Made by a program: the position numbers and the translations under genes. A stretch of 64,000 nucleotides of DNA from assembly GCA_014804695.1 (NCBI GenBank), contig JAAUZJ010000001.1, forward strand, positions 56,193 to 120,192, written 5' to 3'. The notes beneath the pieces were generated by a model. That model was not told where the DNA came from. It did no database searches and saw only the letters and a program-made list of their open reading frames with translations. This DNA is from Lachnospiraceae bacterium (GTDB lineage Bacteria > Bacillota > Clostridia > Lachnospirales > Lachnospiraceae). This document shows positions 52,235-62,200 of this stretch, in pieces; within the stretch, counting starts at the first letter, position 1, and every line of letters begins with the position of its first letter.

Positions 52235-54322
52235 TTAACTATATGCTTCTTCGAGTTTAGGCTGTGCATCTTCCACATAGCCGCAATTCTCGTCAGCGCA
52301 TACCAGTTTATTGCCTTTTTGCAGCATAATCCCTCCGCATCTTGGACATTTCTTGTCAACAGGCTTCTGCCATACCATGAAATCACACTGAGGATTGTCT
52401 ACACATCCGTAATATTTTCTGCCCTTTCTGGTCTTCTTAAACACTATATCTTTGCCGCATTTAGGACAGGCAACTCCGATTTTCTCCAAATAAGGTTTGG
52501 TATTCCGGCAGTCCGGAAAGCCGGGGCATGCAAGAAATCTGCCGTGAGAGCCATATTTAATCACCATATTTCTTCCGCAGTTCTCACAAATTTCATCCGA
52601 TACCTCGTCAGCTATTTCTACCTTTTCCAAATCCTGCTGCGCTTGGTCTACGGCCTGCGCCAAATCGGGATAAAAATTAGATATTACGGTCTTCCATTTA
52701 ACACTGCCCTCCGCTACGCCGTCTAAAAGCGCCTCCATAGTTGCCGTAAAATTCACGTCAACTATCGACGGAAAGGCTTCTTTCATAATATTATTAACAA
52801 TCTCTCCAAGCTCCGTCACATATAAATTCTTATTTTCCTTTACAATGTAGCGTCTGGCAAGGATAGTCGTAATTGTCGGTGCATAGGTACTTGGACGTCC
52901 GATTCCAAGTTCTTCAAGAGCCCTCACAAGCGAAGCCTCGGTATAATGCGGCGCAGGCTGTGTGAAATGCTGCTTTTCCTCAAATGAACCAAACGTCAGT
53001 TTGGTATCTTTAGTGATTTCTTTTACTAACGTATTATTTTCTTCTTTTTCCTCATCATCAGTATATACGCTTAAGAAACCATCAAACTTGATTCTGGATG
53101 CCGACACTGTAAAACGTTGTCCTGCCGCATCTATTTTTACGGAAGTAGTCTCATATTTGGCGGCTGCCATCCGGCTTGCCACAAAACGTTTCCAAATAAG
53201 CTGGTAGAGCCTGAACTGGTCTCTGGATAACGAATCCTTAAGCGCCGCCGGAGTCATCGTAATATCCGTAGGACGGATTGCTTCATGCGCATCCTGAATC
53301 TTCTGACTGCTTTTCTTATCATTCTCCACTGTAGCGGCATATTCCTGCCCGTAAGTTTCTACAATATATTCATTTGCCATTTTCTGGGCTTCATCGGAAA
53401 TTCTGGTAGAATCAGTACGAAGGTAAGTAATAATACCGACAGTGCCGTTTCCCTTAATATCAATGCCCTCATACATCTGCTGAGCAATCCGCATGGTTTT
53501 TTGTGTGGAAAAATTCAAATTCTTACTTGCTTCCTGCTGCAGAGTAGATGTTGTAAAAGGCAGAGGCACCTTCTTAACACGCTCACCGTGCTTTACTTCG
53601 CTCACCTCATACTCAGCATCTTTTAAACTGTTTTTAATCTTTTCTAATTCTTCCTTTGAAGAAATATCCTGTTTCTGTTTAGTCGTTCCGTAATATTTGG
53701 CAACTAACGGTTTCTTCTCTCCGGCAAGCTTAAATGCCGCCTCAAGCGTCCAGTATTCTTCAGGGATAAAAGCATTAATTTCTTCTTCCCTGTCGCATAT
53801 GATCCTAAGCGCAACCGACTGAACCCGCCCTGCGCTTAAACCTCTTTTAACTTTCGCCCAAAGAAGCGGTGAAATCTTATAACCCACCATACGGTCAAGA
53901 CAGCGCCTTGCCTGCTGCGCATCCACTAAGTCCATATCAATTTCCCTGGCATTTTTCAAGGATTCTTTTACCGCGCTTTTGGTAATTTCATTAAAAGTAA
54001 TACGGTATACCTTCTTGCCTTCTAATTTAAGGGCATACATAAGATGCCATGAAATTGCTTCTCCTTCGCGGTCAGGGTCAGTTGCAAGATATATTTTATC
54101 CGCTTTCTTAACCTCTTTACGCAAAGATGCGAGAATATCGCCTTTTCCTCTTATGGTAATATATTTGGGTTCAAAATTATGTTCAACGTCTATGCCAAGC
54201 TGACTCTTAGGTAAATCACGTACATGCCCATTGCTTGCAGTAACCTCATAATTCGCCCCTAGAAATTTCTTAATCGTCTTAACCTTCGCCGGCGACTCCA
54301 CAATAACCAAATATTTTGCCAT
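52235..54322 (-). CDS. topA: DNA topoisomerase I
   Basis: Type IA topoisomerase that relaxes negative supercoils. It opens with a TOPRIM domain (VIVESPAKVKTIKKFLG, ATDPDREGEAISWHL), contains the catalytic Tyr in GIITYLRTDSTRIS, and ends with three four-cysteine zinc motifs: CENC...CPGFPDC, CPKC...C...C and CPRC...C...C. 695 residues. GGGGA lies before the ATG. Confidence 0.97.
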   Translation of the reverse strand: MAKYLVIVESPAKVKTIKKFLGANYEVTASNGHVRDLPKSQLGIDVEHNFEPKYITIRGKGDILASLRKEVKKADKIYLATDPDREGEAISWHLMYALKLEGKKVYRITFNEITKSAVKESLKNAREIDMDLVDAQQARRCLDRMVGYKISPLLWAKVKRGLSAGRVQSVALRIICDREEEINAFIPEEYWTLEAAFKLAGEKKPLVAKYYGTTKQKQDISSKEELEKIKNSLKDAEYEVSEVKHGERVKKVPLPFTTSTLQQEASKNLNFSTQKTMRIAQQMYEGIDIKGNGTVGIITYLRTDSTRISDEAQKMANEYIVETYGQEYAATVENDKKSSQKIQDAHEAIRPTDITMTPAALKDSLSRDQFRLYQLIWKRFVASRMAAAKYETTSVKIDAAGQRFTVSASRIKFDGFLSVYTDDEEKEENNTLVKEITKDTKLTFGSFEEKQHFTQPAPHYTEASLVRALEELGIGRPSTYAPTITTILARRYIVKENKNLYVTELGEIVNNIMKEAFPSIVDVNFTATMEALLDGVAEGSVKWKTVISNFYPDLAQAVDQAQQDLEKVEIADEVSDEICENCGRNMVIKYGSHGRFLACPGFPDCRNTKPYLEKIGVACPKCGKDIVFKKTRKGRKYYGCVDNPQCDFMVWQKPVDKKCPRCGGIMLQKGNKLVCADENCGYVEDAQPKLEEAYS

Positions 54323-54373
54323 AGTAATTCCCCTAACCTTGTATAGTCATATACAATTCTATTAACGTGAATC

Positions 54374-54402
54374 ACTATACACCATATTTCAATTTGTTGC
54401 AA
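54374..54402 (-). promoter_or_regulatory. SigA-type promoter of topA
   Basis: Minus strand TTGCAA, 17 bases, TATAGT, about 52 bases before the topA ATG. An A/T-rich inverted repeat AATTTGTT/AACAAATT overlaps the -35 side. Confidence 0.5.
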
Positions 54403-54444
54403 GAACAAATTTTTTACAACATATATAAAATTTCCAAAAAATTT

Positions 54445-56133
54445 TTATAAATCGAATGAAACCTTTACCATTTCATTAACGGAAGTAATACCTTCCTTAA
54501 CGTATTCGGTCGCGCTCATACGCAGTGTGCTCATGCCTTCTTCAAGTGCCTTATTTTTAATTGCTTCCGCATCGCCGTTCTTACTGATAATGCTCTTTAG
54601 CGGCTGGGTTACTTCCATAATCTCATAAACACCGATTCTTCCTTTAAATCCGGTGCCATCGCATTTAGAGCAGCCACAAGGTTCATATATCGTAACATCT
54701 TCATTCGGAGCATAGCCTAACAGCTCAAGTTCTTCTGCATCCGCTTTTTTGGGTTTCTTACACTCAGGGCACAGACGACGAACCAGACGCTGTGCAATAA
54801 CGCCGATAGTAGAGTCCGCTATCAGATACGGCTCAATACCCATATCGGTCAAACGCGTAATTGTACTTGCTGCCGAGTTGGTATGCAGGGTTGAAACCAC
54901 AAGGTGACCTGTAATAGACGCCTGTACGGCAATCGAAGCGGTCTCCTGGTCACGGATCTCACCTATCATGATAATATCGGGATCCTGCCTCAAAATTGAA
55001 CGCAGTGCACTTGCAAATGTCAATTCCGCCTTGTTATTTACCTGTACCTGATTGATACCGTCAATATTTGCCTCTACAGGGTCCTCTACGGTAATAATAT
55101 TAACATCTTCTTTATTTAATTCACTAAGCGCCGTATAAAGCGTTGTAGACTTACCACTACCCGTAGGTCCCGTAACAAGAAGGATTCCATGTGGGTTCTG
55201 GAGTATGTGGTCGAATTTCTTAAGTTCCTTTGGATTAAATCCAAGCTGGCTCTTAGAGCGCGTCAAGGCGTTCTTGGAAGTAAGACGCATAACTATCTTC
55301 TCACCGTATACAGTAGGAAGAATGGAAACACGGATATCAAACTCCTGTCTGTCTACAATCTGGGTTATACGTCCATCCTGTGGTTTTCTTTTTTCTGAAA
55401 TATCCATACCGCCTATGATCTTGATACGCGCTACCATAGCCGGAAGCAGCCTTATACTGTAGGTTGCCTTCTCATACAAAGCACCGTCGATACGGTATCT
55501 GATACGAACCTGACGCTCCATCGGCTCAATATGTATATCGGAAGACCGCTGTCTTACCGCCTGTTCAATCAGGTTCTTGACAAGCTGTACAATAGGAGAA
55601 TTGTTGACATCCTCACTGTACATATCCTCCTGCTCCGCCATCAGACTCTCTTTTTCCTTGGTATACTCTTCCAAGGCTGAATTAACCTCGGCATTACCGA
55701 CATATTTATCTAACGCCATCATAATGCTTCTTGTGGTAGATATTACGGGTTCAACCTGAAGGTTAGTAATAAGCGTAAGATCGTCTATCGCCGCAAGGTC
55801 AGTCGGATTCGACATTGCCACACGAAGTACGTTTAAGTTATCCGGCGCATACTCAAACGGCATTACCTTATATTTCTCAAGAATATTGGCAGGAACGAGA
55901 TTAACAATATCCTCTGTTATTACTACGTTCTGAAGATCTATTATGTCATACCCAAGCTGACTGCTAAGCGCTCTGTTAATAGCTTCTTCCGACGCAATTC
56001 CCTCATCTACCAAAACCTCGCCCAGCTTACGGCTGCCCTTGATTTCAAGAGCCTTTTCAAGCTGTTCCTCAGTTATAACACCGCTGTTTACAAGCAGGTC
56101 GCCCATTCGTACCTTTTTTGCACCATATGCCAT
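54445..56133 (-). CDS. pilB: Type IV pilus/type II secretion assembly ATPase (PilB/GspE)
   Basis: Hexameric ATPase that drives pilus extension or secretion. The N-terminal MshEN-like domain carries two related halves (MGDLLVNSGVITEEQLEKAL and KLGEVLVDEGIASEEAI). The core has Walker A GPTGSGKS at 322-329, the Asp box TVEDPVE, Walker B MIGEIRD, a His box STLHTNSA and the zinc-binding CPEC/CSKC cysteines. 562 residues. It follows the DUF5057-type gene after a gap with two hairpins. No other pilus gene lies in this window. Confidence 0.93.
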   Translation of the reverse strand: MAYGAKKVRMGDLLVNSGVITEEQLEKALEIKGSRKLGEVLVDEGIASEEAINRALSSQLGYDIIDLQNVVITEDIVNLVPANILEKYKVMPFEYAPDNLNVLRVAMSNPTDLAAIDDLTLITNLQVEPVISTTRSIMMALDKYVGNAEVNSALEEYTKEKESLMAEQEDMYSEDVNNSPIVQLVKNLIEQAVRQRSSDIHIEPMERQVRIRYRIDGALYEKATYSIRLLPAMVARIKIIGGMDISEKRKPQDGRITQIVDRQEFDIRVSILPTVYGEKIVMRLTSKNALTRSKSQLGFNPKELKKFDHILQNPHGILLVTGPTGSGKSTTLYTALSELNKEDVNIITVEDPVEANIDGINQVQVNNKAELTFASALRSILRQDPDIIMIGEIRDQETASIAVQASITGHLVVSTLHTNSAASTITRLTDMGIEPYLIADSTIGVIAQRLVRRLCPECKKPKKADAEELELLGYAPNEDVTIYEPCGCSKCDGTGFKGRIGVYEIMEVTQPLKSIISKNGDAEAIKNKALEEGMSTLRMSATEYVKEGITSVNEMVKVSFDL

Positions 56134-56185
56134 GTTGATACACCTCTGTTTTGTCTTTTTTTAATCAAGTCACTACACTAGCGAT

Positions 56186-56220
56186 GTTTGAGCCAGATGC
56201 TGCCAGAGTCTGACTCAAAC
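56186..56220 (-). repeat. 12 bp stem hairpin upstream of pilB
   Basis: Minus strand GTTTGAGTCAGA and TCTGGCTCAAAC pair over 12 positions including one G-U wobble, around an 11-base loop. No T run follows. Confidence 0.75.
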
Positions 56221-56224
56221 TCGC

Positions 56225-56249
56225 AGTTTAAAATCTCCGATTTTAAACT
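56225..56249 (-). repeat. 11 bp perfect hairpin directly after the DUF5057-type gene stop
   Basis: Arms AGTTTAAAATC and GATTTTAAACT with a 3-base loop begin at the stop codon of the large gene. There is no U tract on the minus strand, so it is not a standard terminator. Confidence 0.75.
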
Positions 56250-59200
56250 TAGTCAAGTTCGAACAAGTATGCCCTAAGTACCTGTAATTTTGCATACACC
56301 TTATCTGTTGTATAAACATTCTCAGTGGTTGTATTAGTTTTAACCGTACTCTGTGCTTCGAAGTAAATATCCAAGCCCTTCTCACAGTTACTCATTACAT
56401 CCTTAGGTACCAGAATATAGTAAATATCACCACTGGTAAGATGATAGGCATCTACAAGATTATCTGTCTCCGCATCATACATACGGTCTTCAAGCTGAAT
56501 TACACTTATCTCCTCGCCACCTACGGTAATTGTCTCGTTTCCGCCAATTTCGTCAATATGATAATATGCATGTGTCTCTATTTCCCTGGTTCCTTTTACA
56601 AAGTTAATATCACGTACCGTAAAGTAAACCTTCTCGTAATTCTCTTTATTGGCAAGATCCGTAATAGATATATCATGTTGACTATCATAGTATCTGTACA
56701 TGGTCGTAAGCTGTGAGGCATCCGGTGAACCGCTCTCAAGTACTGTAACCGTAGGCGGTTTAACTCCTGCCTGATAGGATGCGATCATAGTATTGATGAA
56801 AAGTTTGGCTTCATCAAATGTGTACCATACTGCCCAGCTTCTATCATTCTTACTTGCGTGGCCCATTCCTGTATATGTAATATTACCCTTATTATAAATA
56901 TAGTAATTATTACGCACATCATTCGGTGACTGTGAATAAATTGTTTCACTCTTGCCTGAAGTTGAAGTCCTTCCTCCAAGACAATACCACACTACCAAAT
57001 CGCTTTGACCGTCACCATCATCATCTGCGGTGTAATCAAGCTGGTAATACTGTGCATGAGTCAGTCCTACTTCAAAATCATCTTCGAGTCTATATGGATA
57101 TTCCGTAATCTGGCCCTCATTTACCTGGGTTACATGAACCTGCCATACTTCTCCGTTATTGACAATTTCCATCTCACCATTATCTTTACCATAGTTAGTT
57201 CCACCATTATCCCAATAATAACAGTCATCAAAACGCTGGCTGACATATGAATTACGGAAACTATCCAACTCACCCAAATTCATATCATTTTTTGTATAAT
57301 CAAGATTGGCGTTATTGCCGTCGTGTCTTTTATCCTTAGCGCTGATTGTAGAATAAGTATATCCCTGTGCCTCCGGGACAGACTCTTTTCTTCCGCTCTT
57401 AGGTTTATAGGCAACATCCTTTCCTGAACTAACCAGACTATTCCAGTCCGAACTTCCCTCATGCATAGCAACGCCACGCTTAACTACGGAAGAACTAAGG
57501 ACGCCATAACGATCCATTCCTACCAACGGACGGATATATTTATTCAAGGTTGCTGAAAAACGTGTGTCATCCTTATATCCATATAAACCACCATTAGTAT
57601 ATCCAAGTTCAGTGCCATCGACTATAGGATTATTGAAGAAAGAAGTCGTATCATGTGCCATAAGGACACTCTTTCCGCTGTTAATGAAATCCACTATAGC
57701 ACCCATAGCGCCGCTCTCACTATCTCCGGTAAAGTCACCGTACATATCCGAGAAGCCAAGAATCAGCATATTAAAATCGGATAAATAATCATTATTATTG
57801 CTGAAATTCTCTTCATACTCAGGAATCGTGATAGTCGTTACATCGAGCTCGAAATCATTTGTTATACCCGGATAATTAACTCCGTTATAATCTCCGCCAT
57901 ATACCAGAATATTGAAATAGGTGCCGGAAGTATTGATTTCCTTATCCAAATTAATTACATCATCGCCCACTTTGGTAATCTGACAGATTTTAAGGACCTC
58001 TTTGTCAAGTCCGGTCAGTTTGGTATATCCCTGTTCGGAAGCATAAATATTTTCATTATCAATCTGACATACTTCTACTTTCCAAGGCAGAAGCCCTTTA
58101 TAACCGGTCGGGACCTCCCTTATAATCGTATACGGAACTCCGGCATAAAGTTCATTCGATGAAACATAGCCGCCTGTATTCCTGTTCGTCATTGCTATAT
58201 CCGCAACTTCCTCAAATTCGGAGAACTTACCATCGGCATTAACATCTATATAGAGTTTGCAGTAATACTTGGTATCCATACTTGCAGCGCCCTCATTTTT
58301 AATCGTAAAGCTATACTGCAATGTATATCTTCCTACGGTATTCGGATATATGTAATACGCATCATTAACCCCGGTACCTCCATCTAATGAACCACCTTTA
58401 AAACCATTCGCAGAGAATTCAATCAAACTTGCCTTTGGACGGTTTAAATAGAATTTTAAAAGCTCTGAACCGGTTTCATCTATATCGCCTTTTACATAGA
58501 AATTTGTATACTTTTTCTTCAAAGCAGTATCTACAAGCTCATATAAATAACTACTGTTATCTATATGATTTTCGTCTATTGCCCTAACCGGCTGTGAATC
58601 TGTATCTTCAACTTTTCTCACTATAATGGAACGAGCACGGTTATTCCATGTCAGTCCGGATCCCTCCACTTTAGATGTTGTCAAATTTTTAACATCTTCT
58701 TTAATAGTTATGGATTTACCTTTAAAATTATCCTCCTCGAATAAAGTAATCTGATATCCCTTCTTAACCTGAATACTTGAAATTCCCTTAGCCGGCGTAT
58801 TAGCTGCTGCGTAAATCTGGTTATCTAACAAATCCTGTTCCGAATAATCTCCAACATCCAGAGTTGCCCGTCTTCCGGCATACTCATCATCCTCAAAAAG
58901 CGTCACCGGCTGTTCGATAAACTCATCCGAAACAATTATCGGGTATGACCCATTAAGGAAAGATATTAACGCATCTTTCTTTTCCTTCGTAATATCATTT
59001 CCGCCATATCTTGTAAAGTTGTAGTAATATGTTCTGCCACTAGTGTATTCCGAATCAAGCAAACCGGACATAGGCAGATATACAGCACGCTTATCACCGA
59101 TATTATAATAGATAAGTCCATCCATATCCTTGTCGTTGAATACAGTGCTTCCAAGATATTCGTTATCCTTGCTCTTTCCGGTTTCCGTAACCCAATTGCT

Positions 59201-62200
59201 AATGTTTAAATGCTCCTTGGATGTTCCAATATATACAAGGTCATAGATTTCATTTATCTTATCAATCTTACCTATAAACTCGGCTGTGGTCATAATGGTA
59301 GTTTCTACCTCTTCGACTCCCGGAGCCCACTTCTGTAGCTGCTCTTTGGTAATCTCCGCCTCGGTTGTAAGCGCAGGCTGAATTTCAAGCACTTTTATGC
59401 TCTTTTTCGTTTCTACATTCCTGCGGTTCTGATAGTTCAGAATATGCCTTACTGCCTCAGCCTGGGCAATATTAGTAGACAAAGGTTTATAATTACCTGA
59501 GGTATCAGACTCACGATACAGATTCTCTAACTTAATTTCATCCAAAACATTCTGGAAGCCCTCTTCAATCTCTCCGCCTTCCTTATATATAGTATAGTTA
59601 AAGAAATTATCGTTAATAATAGAGTCGCTTCCGTTACCAAGCCTGCAGTATACCTGCTCGGTTGTAAAGTTCTTGTCGGCATCGTCTACGATACCTTTCA
59701 ACAAATTCTCCTTAGAGACACTGGTATAATCCTTTTCCAAAGTTTCCTGGCAAAGCATGGCTGCCAGTCTGAACAGCTCGGTATTATCTGTATTAGCATC
59801 ACTCGCAATAATATTACCGCCGACTTCAGCCTTACCATATATAATCAAACCGTCTACCAGACAAGGAAGTGCCTTGGCTGATACTGTTTTAAATATAAGA
59901 TCAGATACTTTATCCTTCAAATCAACACCAGCGGTGTTGTACAGGACTATTGAAGCGTCTGATTTATTGTCTGAATCTGATGAAGGGTTTTCTTTATCAG
60001 ATTCACCATCAGCATTGCCTTCTTCTGAATTATCAGTGTCTACGGCATCGCCTGCATTGTCACCGTCTGTATCATCGGTGTTGTCTTTATTGTCGGAGTC
60101 ATCCGCGTTATCAGCATCACCTGTGGTGTCATCGTTATTGTTAATATCATCTGTAGTGTCACCATCGCTGTTGCTGCCATCTGTGGCGTCATCATTATTA
60201 TTGGTGTCACCTGCAACATCAGTATTATCGTCATTTCCTGTGCTGTCCGCAGCTCCGGTGTTGCTATCGTCAGCTTTGCTATCTTTAGTATTCTCAACGG
60301 CATCGTTCGATGTATCGGAATCCGATGAAACCTCACTCTTAGACACATCTGCAGAATCATCCTTTGAAACAAATGCCTTCCATAATGATGATTTGCCAGA
60401 ATAACTGCTGTTATTTACATTACTTGTTTTACTTTCACTGCCATTGTTCTCAGTATCAGCTGCATTTTTATTATCTGAATTATTGCTATTATCTGAATTA
60501 TTGCTATTATCAGAATTTTCGGCATTGCTGCTGTTGTCTGCAGAATTGTCTACATTACCGCCATCTCCGCTGTCGGTATTGCCACCCTCTTCAGTACTAT
60601 CATCATTTCCTGCTTTATCAGCATTATCTCCGGTGTTATCGTCGTCTCCGGTATTACCGGTATCACCGTTATCTCCGGTGTTATCGTCGTCTCCGGTATT
60701 ATCGGTATCACCATTATCTCCGGTATTATCGGCACCCTCATCTTTACTAGGATCAGCCCCCTTATTGTCACCTTCTCCATCTGATGGGGTAGTAATAACT
60801 ATGTCAGTAGATGTTCTATAGCCCGAATTGAGATAAAGGAAATCAAAATCAGGTATAGTACCCTGCTCATACTCATCCGTACCTTCTTCATAAATCTTAT
60901 TCAACATTTCAGGTGTAAGTGTAATAACTTTGACCTTAAAATTGTCGAAGTTCTCTTTGTTCATGTTAATAACATACTGTTTGAACCATTCATTATTATG
61001 GAAAATGCCCTTGCAGTAAAGGATTCTTCCGGGGAAGGTGTATGTCTGGATATTCTCACCATCTTTAACCTCTGCAAAATTGTACTGTCCCGTATAATGT
61101 TCATTTTCAATACCATAATTGGACAATTTAGCAGGTTTAATATCATTAACAACATAAGCTCCGGTATTCTTAAGAGAAGCTATATCGGTAACTCTTTCAA
61201 AATAAACAATATAATAACTTTCACTCTTATCCTGCGCCTGTGCCGTTTGAACTATTGAATTATCTTTTCCTGAATTTTTATCAGAATCCTTATCGGAATC
61301 TTTTTTATCATCATCCGAATCATCTCCCTCATTATCATCAGAATTGTCATCGGAATCATCACCGTCATTGTCATCAGAGTTATCTCCGGATTCATCACCA
61401 TTATCTCCGGAATTACCGCCTTGATTATCGCCAGTATTGTTTCCGGAGTTATCTCCATTATTGTCTCCGCTATTATCACCGGCATTATCTCCATTATTGT
61501 CTCCGCTATTATCACCGGCATTATCTCCATTATTGTCTCCACTATTATCGCCGGCATTATCTCCATTATTGTCTCCACTATTATCGCCGGCATTATCTCC
61601 ATTATCATCTCCGCCATTATCAGCGCCATCCGCAGTGGTATTATCAGAATCATTGCTCTGATCCGTACCGGCATTATTGTTAACTCCGTCACTATTGGTT
61701 CCGGAGTTAGTGTTTTCCTGTTTATTAGGAGAAGAAACCTTATCGGAAGTTCCAGACTTATCATCATCTGTACTTACATATTTAAGCCACTTCACCTGTG
61801 CAAAAGAACTTCCTAATGCCTTATTTTCACTTGCGGCATTATTTTCAATACCATTTTCATCATTTCCTCCGGTTCCGTCTACGCTATCTCCGTTATCGTT
61901 TCCGTCAGTCTCATTCGTGTTTTCTTCGCTGTCATTTTCGGCATTTTCGTTTCCGCCATCTCCACCCGCATTATCTCCGCTTCCATTTTCAGCGTCACCA
62001 TTTCCATTTTCACCGACATCATCTCCACTATCATCGGTGTTATCGTCATTCTTCTTATCGCCGCTATCCTCCTCATCATCGTCGGGAACCTTTTCCTCGC
62101 TTGAAGAAGAAAAAGAAATGCTGTCTTTAATCTCTCCCCATGTTCCGATACACCGATATAAAGCTCCGTCTAGCTTATAAATATACGTTCCATCGGCAAT

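Noticed and set aside
56134-56248. c-di-GMP riboswitch upstream of pilB
   Set aside because: I looked for the conserved type I core (GCAAACC-type strand and GNRA loop) and did not find it; only simple hairpins are present.
61449-61628. CRISPR-like regular 36-base repeats
   Set aside because: Units are directly adjacent without spacers and lie inside a long open frame, so they are a coding minisatellite.
59757-62180. Several plus-strand open frames rich in Ser, Leu and Pro or in Ile and Tyr (for example 59757-60404, 61240-61683 and 61677-62180)
   Set aside because: They are mirror images of the Asp/Asn/Gly repeat codons of the giant gene, without ribosome sites or domains.
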